Source: Desulfotruncus arcticus DSM 17038 (GTDB lineage: Bacteria > Bacillota > Desulfotomaculia > Desulfotomaculales > Desulfallaceae). Taken from it: a stretch of 64,000 bases of DNA. The notes beneath the pieces are model-generated. The model did no database searches. It was given only the letters and a program-made list of their open reading frames with translations, and had not been told where the DNA came from. Made by a program: the position numbers and the translations under genes. Positions within the stretch are counted from its first letter, which is position 1. Every line of letters begins with the position of its first letter. The DNA lies in assembly GCF_900113335.1 (NCBI RefSeq), contig NZ_FOOX01000006.1, forward strand, positions 1-64,000. The letters run 5' to 3'. Shown here piece by piece: positions 57,838 to 64,000 of the stretch.

Positions 57838-58232
57838 ATAACATAGCTTGATATATGTTATTCATTGGAATTATATTGGTTATTCCCCACCCCCTGGCAT
57901 GAAGGAAACTAGCAAAACAATAGAGCCACAGAACCTGATTATCCCTTTGTGGCATTTTCTACTCATCGAAGAATTCTTCTTATTCTATTTCCAGACCGTT
58001 CCCTGATGGCTTATCTTCATAAGGCAGGTCTCATCCCCCATTTTTATGCTTTTTAACAGCTATTGCAAAATGAATATTTGCGATAGCAAATTACACAAAA
58101 CAGCAGCCCAAAAAGCAAGAAAATGCGGCTTAAAAAGCCCAATCAAGACGCATTTATTGTGCATGTGGACTGCATGTCTCTAAGTTCGTTCCTCACTAAG
58201 AGACTGCATGCCTCCACGTGCCTTGAACGGTC
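57838..58232. other. Intergenic region with an inverted repeat
   Basis: CATGTCTCT near 58171 can pair with AGAGAC-TGCATG near 58198. No gene could be supported. The plus frames open here lack ribosome sites. Confidence 0.35.
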
Positions 58233-58279
58233 AAAAAAGATGCCGCTTGAAGCTGGCGGGGCCCTGGCGGCGCCGAAAA
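58233..58279. repeat. Degenerate repeat, copy 1, left of the glycosylase gene
   Basis: This segment, starting AAAAAAGATGCCGCTT and continuing GGGGCCCTGGCGGCGCCG, resembles 58934-58979, which begins AAAAAGATGCAGCTT and has CTGGTGGGACCTTAGTGGTGG. Most differences are C/T or G/A changes. The two copies flank the 3-methyladenine glycosylase gene in direct orientation. Confidence 0.4.
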
Positions 58280-58897
58280 CTACAAGGATTTCACCGATAC
58301 ATAGGTGTTATCTTTTATATAAAATCTCCAGAGATAATCCTTCGCCTCTTCGGCATAATCGACGCCTATCCGTTTGGCAGATACTATACTAAATTTTTCA
58401 TTTTCTCCTTCTTCCACATATAGCTTACTGCCACAAACATCTTCTCCATTTAAGTTTTTATCAATTGATAATGCCCGGCATAATTTCCCTGGCCCATTCG
58501 TTAAATTCTTCATTTGACTTTTACTTAATTTGGAATAGGATTTTCCAAATCTGTTTTGCGCCATGATATCAAGTCCTTCTATCGGCTCGACAGCTCTTAT
58601 TAAAACGGCTTGTGGGTTTTCTTCTTCCCTGGTAACCACATTAAAGCAGTAGTGCATTCCGTAAACAAAAAATACATACGCAAACCCCGGGCCTCCATAC
58701 ATAACTTCCACTCTTTGCGTTCTTCGCCCACCATAGGAATGGGCGGCTTTATCCCTAAAACCCATATAGGCTTCCGTTTCAACAATTTTGGCAGAAATCT
58801 TTTGTCCGTCTATTTCGCGTACAAGCAACTTTCCCAGGAGTTCTTTGGCAACGATTAACGAATCTCTGTTATAGAATTTCCTGTTTAGCAGGCTCAC
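58280..58897 (-). CDS. DNA-3-methyladenine glycosylase (AAG/Mpg family)
   Basis: A 205-residue base-excision enzyme that removes alkylated purines and hypoxanthine. Motifs match the family: AKELLGKLLVREIDG near residue 18, the catalytic Glu and intercalating Tyr region in KIVETEAYMGFRDKAAHSYG near 38-57, YGGPGFAYVFFVYGMHYCFN near 68-87, AVLIRAVEPIEG near 97 and NLTNGPGKLCRALSI near 131. Length is normal. The start is a GTG at 58897 with GGAG upstream at a long spacing. It is flanked by degenerate direct repeats (58233 and 58934), which could mark an insertion. Confidence 0.92.
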   Translation of the reverse strand: MSLLNRKFYNRDSLIVAKELLGKLLVREIDGQKISAKIVETEAYMGFRDKAAHSYGGRRTQRVEVMYGGPGFAYVFFVYGMHYCFNVVTREEENPQAVLIRAVEPIEGLDIMAQNRFGKSYSKLSKSQMKNLTNGPGKLCRALSIDKNLNGEDVCGSKLYVEEGENEKFSIVSAKRIGVDYAEEAKDYLWRFYIKDNTYVSVKSL

Positions 58898-58933
58898 CTG
58901 AGTAATGCTCCTTTTCCATGGTTTAAAAATATA

Positions 58934-58979
58934 AAAAGATGCAGCTTAACCTGGTGGGACCTTAGTGGTGGTGTAAACA
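58934..58979. repeat. Degenerate repeat, copy 2, right of the glycosylase gene
   Basis: It aligns with 58233-58279 at roughly 70 per cent with one gap. Transitions dominate the differences, as expected for an ageing repeat. The stretch 58980-59201 holds a GGTCAG/CTGACC hairpin (59047-59068) with a T-rich tail on the plus strand and no gene. Confidence 0.4.
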
Positions 58980-59046
58980 GCGTAGCTATCCGTGTCGACC
59001 CTATCCTTGTGCAGTATATTTTCAACCGAATCAAATCAGAAAGCAA

Positions 59047-59078
59047 GGTCAGTGTCATATCGCTGACCCCTTTTATTT
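59047..59078 (+). terminator. Terminator-like hairpin
   Basis: GGTCAG (59047-59052) and CTGACC (59063-59068) pair, followed by CCTTTTATTTTAT on the plus strand. No intact plus-strand gene precedes it; on the minus strand it lies 134 bases beyond the end of the phosphotransferase gene. Confidence 0.5.
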
Positions 59079-59201
59079 TATCACCACGCGATTTAGCATA
59101 ACATAATTGCCTTTAAATGAAATATTAAGCCAGGATGCGAGATAGTTAGATATTGTGCGTTTTTAGTGTCTATTGTTTCGGGGTAGGTTTAATCTTCCCC
59201 G

Positions 59202-61907
<2,706 letters not shown>

Positions 61908-62086
61908 TTAACGTGCTATGGCATTATAGCACTAGCAAATCGGAATAAATAGTCTACATTTAGAATTTTTTATATGTTATATTTAAAGTGGGATAGTTTA
62001 AATTTTTTAATGAAGTAAACCTTAAAGACGCTAACCGGAATGCCAAGGTAGATCCAATTTAACGAGCTGAAATAGTTCAAGCATGC

Positions 62087-62130
62087 AAGGGAGGATAGAA
62101 AACGTAGAAAACCCCTCCTTTTGTTATTCT
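62087..62130 (+). terminator. Terminator-like hairpin, plus strand
   Basis: AAGGGAGG near 62087-62094 pairs with CCTCCTT near 62114-62120 and TTTTGTTATTCT follows. It is not next to an intact plus-strand gene. Confidence 0.5.
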
Positions 62131-62243
62131 AGCGGCAATTTACTTACAATTATCATACAAATGCGAATCAGTCTGATTTTTGTTCTTTACCCCTGTTAAC
62201 ATCAAAAATCCCCGATGTCATCTATAAAACGCCTAAAAAAAAC

Positions 62244-62272
62244 CGGGCCGAATAATGCATTTTTTCAGCCCG
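62244..62272 (-). terminator. Terminator of the kinase-HNH unit
   Basis: CGGGC (62244-62248) and GCCCG (62268-62272) pair. On the minus strand GTTTTTTTT follows. It lies about 117 bases beyond the HNH gene. Confidence 0.6.
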
Positions 62273-62388
62273 TTTTTTGCTCCAAAACCACTACATATAG
62301 TGGTTGACTTGTCTTATTTGACCCTCGAACCACAATTCGTCATCAGAACTATACTCTCAACGTAACTCGTATGGGGAAACATATCGGC

Positions 62389-62835
62389 CTACGCCAAATA
62401 TACATTTTCATTATGCCACCTTAAAAACTGCTTTGACGGCTTTTCTTGAATACTGTTCGGCACCTCTACAAGTTTTTTACCATGAAAGGCATAATACTCT
62501 CTGCCATTACCATAGCCCTCTTTTATCCGCTTACTAACTTCAATATGTAAGCTTTCATCAATAGTCAAATATCCTCTATCAAATAGTGTATGCAAGTATT
62601 TCCTCAACAACAGACCGTTGCTTGTACTATGCGGCCCTTCTTGGGAATAGGGTTTTATATGTGCTGCTTCAAGAACCGGTAACGTTTTTTCACCAGAAAT
62701 TGCACAACGTCTATGATATGCTTCCGTAACTAGGACTTTAAAGGTGCCTTGCCCAATTCTTGGAAGGACTATTTGGCCTGCGCCATATCTATTATTAAGG
62801 TTTCCTTCATGGACGCTATCTACTATATTATTCAA
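62389..62835 (-). CDS. HNH endonuclease domain protein (HNH_2-like)
   Basis: A 148-residue protein that is nearly all HNH domain: LVTEAYHRRCAISGEKTLPV near residue 35, the His pair in LEAAHIKPYSQEGPHSTSNG near 55 and LLLRKYLHTLFDRGYLTIDE near 76, ending FLRWHNENVYLA. These residues form the bba-metal nuclease core. Larger relatives (about 290 residues) have an N-terminal domain missing here. The start is TTG 62835, overlapping the kinase gene by eight bases without a ribosome site, so it is either translationally coupled or a truncated remnant. If expressed, it would cut DNA; a defence role is conjecture. Confidence 0.75.
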   Translation of the reverse strand: MNNIVDSVHEGNLNNRYGAGQIVLPRIGQGTFKVLVTEAYHRRCAISGEKTLPVLEAAHIKPYSQEGPHSTSNGLLLRKYLHTLFDRGYLTIDESLHIEVSKRIKEGYGNGREYYAFHGKKLVEVPNSIQEKPSKQFLRWHNENVYLA

Positions 62836-63394
62836 CGGAATCAGATTTGTTTAAAGTTATATCTTTAATGATGGCCACTAATTCATCTACAACTTGATCT
62901 ACGGGGCGATTATCTATAAAATACTTATTCTCTATTTTTTTGAAAACCCTTTTTGCAAATACAATATCTTCATGGATATCTCGGATATAATAATCTTTAT
63001 GTTCTTCCTTATATTCATCATCCTTATATATATTGTCATTATCATCAGAAAAAACCATTCTCTCGAAAATGTGTTCCTCCGAATCCTGCAATTCAATTGC
63101 AATTACCTGTTCCAAATCTAAAAGTGAGTTAAAATTTCTTGCATGATAAATTGGACTAACCGCAATAACCATATTATCTTTATATTCTTTCAGTAAATCC
63201 TTTAAAATCTTACCCTTTATTTTATATCTTCCATGTGAATATGGATAATCTTGCATAAATTTCTCCAAGGTTGTTTGTAATTTTCTTTTTATCTCTTCAT
63301 CCAAATCAACAAAAGAATATTTCAACCTTTCTGCAAGCTTCTCACCCGTTACAGTCTTTCCTACATTCGATATGCCAAAAAGCATAATTATCAT
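62828..63394 (-). CDS. P-loop kinase, shikimate-kinase-like fold
   Basis: A 188-residue nucleotide-binding protein. The P-loop is IIMLFGISNVGKTVTGEKLA at the start, followed by FVDLDEEIKRKLQTTLEKFM near 28, the DxD pattern of shikimate kinases. The lid and C-terminal regions differ and are rich in Asp and Glu (SDDNDNIYKDDEYKEEHKDY near 117-136). The shikimate-binding Arg residues are not evident, so it is probably not AroK. AGGAG precedes ATG 63394. It overlaps an HNH nuclease frame. Possible roles include a toxin or defence kinase; none is shown. Confidence 0.7.
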   Translation of the reverse strand: MIIMLFGISNVGKTVTGEKLAERLKYSFVDLDEEIKRKLQTTLEKFMQDYPYSHGRYKIKGKILKDLLKEYKDNMVIAVSPIYHARNFNSLLDLEQVIAIELQDSEEHIFERMVFSDDNDNIYKDDEYKEEHKDYYIRDIHEDIVFAKRVFKKIENKYFIDNRPVDQVVDELVAIIKDITLNKSDSVE

Positions 63395-63590
63395 ATTGTT
63401 CTCCTATCTTCAAACAGTGGAGCCCCTTTTATCCATAAGCCTCATTAATTCAAGGTAGCATAATCTCTAATATTTCCGGTTTTATCGGAATTTCCTTCAC
63501 GCCACAGCCTGGTGGTGATTCCAAATAGAGCAATATTCAAAACATCAGTTTCGTTAGCATAGGTGATAGATATTTGATATGAAGTAAATT

Positions 63591-64000
63591 CTAATGGAAT
63601 TGACTTTTCCTTAATAGCATCTGTATACCTTCCTCTGTAATTTTGATTGCTCCTTCTTTTAAAAGTCGTCCAACGGCTCTTTTAAAGGCACGTTTACTTA
63701 TGTTTAACTCTGCTTTTATATAATCAGGGGAGCTATTATCATTGATTAGGAGAGTACCACTACTTAATTTCAACCGAGTCATAATCTTTTGCGCATCACT
63801 CTCTATTTCATTGTAAGCCTCTTTTCTAAAACTTAATTCCAGCTTACCATCCTCCCTCACCTTCTTAACCCTTTCTTCTATATAGTCACCTATAGCATAA
63901 TTGCCATACAATTCATTATTATGAATTAATCCATGGTACTTATTGTCCACTGCTACAAAAATTCCGATATCTCTATTTATGCTATAAACAATTCCGTGGA
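63591..64000 (-). CDS. CvfB-like S1 RNA-binding protein (5' end beyond window)
   Basis: The frame runs out of the window at 64000, so only the C-terminal 135 or so residues are seen. At the edge it reads HGIVYSINRDIGIFVAVDNK then YHGLIHNNELYGNYAIGDYI, an S1-like barrel, followed by ERVKKVREDGKLELSFRKEA. A winged helix ends the protein (LNISKRAFKRAVGRLLKEGA, IKITEEGIQMLLRKS). This matches the last S1 and winged-helix parts of CvfB/YitL, a regulator of virulence factors and mRNA in Firmicutes. The first S1 domains should lie past the window. The 196 bases downstream (63395-63590) hold no gene or clear terminator. Confidence 0.88.
   Translation of the reverse strand, partial: HGIVYSINRDIGIFVAVDNKYHGLIHNNELYGNYAIGDYIEERVKKVREDGKLELSFRKEAYNEIESDAQKIMTRLKLSSGTLLINDNSSPDYIKAELNISKRAFKRAVGRLLKEGAIKITEEGIQMLLRKSQFH

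Overview
The window looks like the chromosome of a strictly anaerobic, low-to-mid GC Firmicute, most likely a Clostridia member of the Desulfotomaculum/Pelotomaculum/Peptococcaceae type. The grounds are a desulfoferrodoxin, an iron-sulfur flavoprotein, a rubrerythrin next to PerR, a corrinoid methyltransferase system with a RACo-type activator, an S-layer-homology protein, and many one- and two-component regulators with strong Shine-Dalgarno sites. The genus is inference. No rRNA, tRNA, CRISPR array or prophage was seen.

Layout. 1-2.3 kb: an IS1634-family element between long direct repeats. 2.4-5.1 kb: a chemotaxis-type sensor and an EAL (c-di-GMP) protein. 5.1-8.9 kb: a PadR-controlled MFS exporter, a universal stress protein and an oxygen-defence pair (superoxide reductase and iron-sulfur flavoprotein). 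8.9-14.8 kb: an MscS channel, an RtcB ligase and an intact Phd/ParE toxin-antitoxin pair among remnants of at least five genes (ParE toxin, Rpn nuclease, RND pump, ABC binding protein, histidine kinase). 14.8-21.6 kb: a complete corrinoid-dependent methyl-transfer locus (methyltransferase I of the UroD family, a 56-residue unknown protein, two corrinoid proteins, methyl-THF methyltransferase, reductive activator), with a GntR/UTRA regulator and two identical TGTCTAGACA sites. 21.8-26.1 kb: a two-component system, a tiny winged-helix protein and perR-rubrerythrin.

26.2-34.4 kb: a TetR-EmrA-EmrB efflux operon, rsgA, a TetR gene beside an orphan nuoH, and an HxlR/nitroreductase divergon. 34.5-41 kb: a chemoreceptor remnant, two MerR regulators whose promoters have the 19-bp MerR spacer, a second two-component system and a membrane methyltransferase. 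41.3-51.4 kb: an AraC-GNAT fusion with HelD, a VOC protein, a TetR/ABC/FtsX operon with twin operators, and an ABC-F gene behind a leader-peptide attenuator. 51.5-57.8 kb: a truncated DHHW protein, DUF3795, an ECF sigma/DUF4179 pair, a deletion junction between a MalT-like regulator and an SLH protein, and an alpha/beta hydrolase. 58.2-64 kb: 3-methyladenine glycosylase, a rifampin-phosphotransferase-type enzyme, an overlapping P-loop kinase/HNH pair, and the end of a CvfB-like S1 protein cut by the window edge.

The main themes are one-carbon (methyl) metabolism, oxygen defence and many drug-defence or efflux modules, each with its own local regulator, set in a plastic region with many gene fragments. 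The best-supported noteworthy items are the roughly 120-bp target duplication around the IS1634 element, the ABC-F attenuator, the GntR-operator-defined methyltransferase regulon with its unlisted 56-residue gene, and the 56-bp terminator-bearing repeat shared by an intact and a broken toxin locus.
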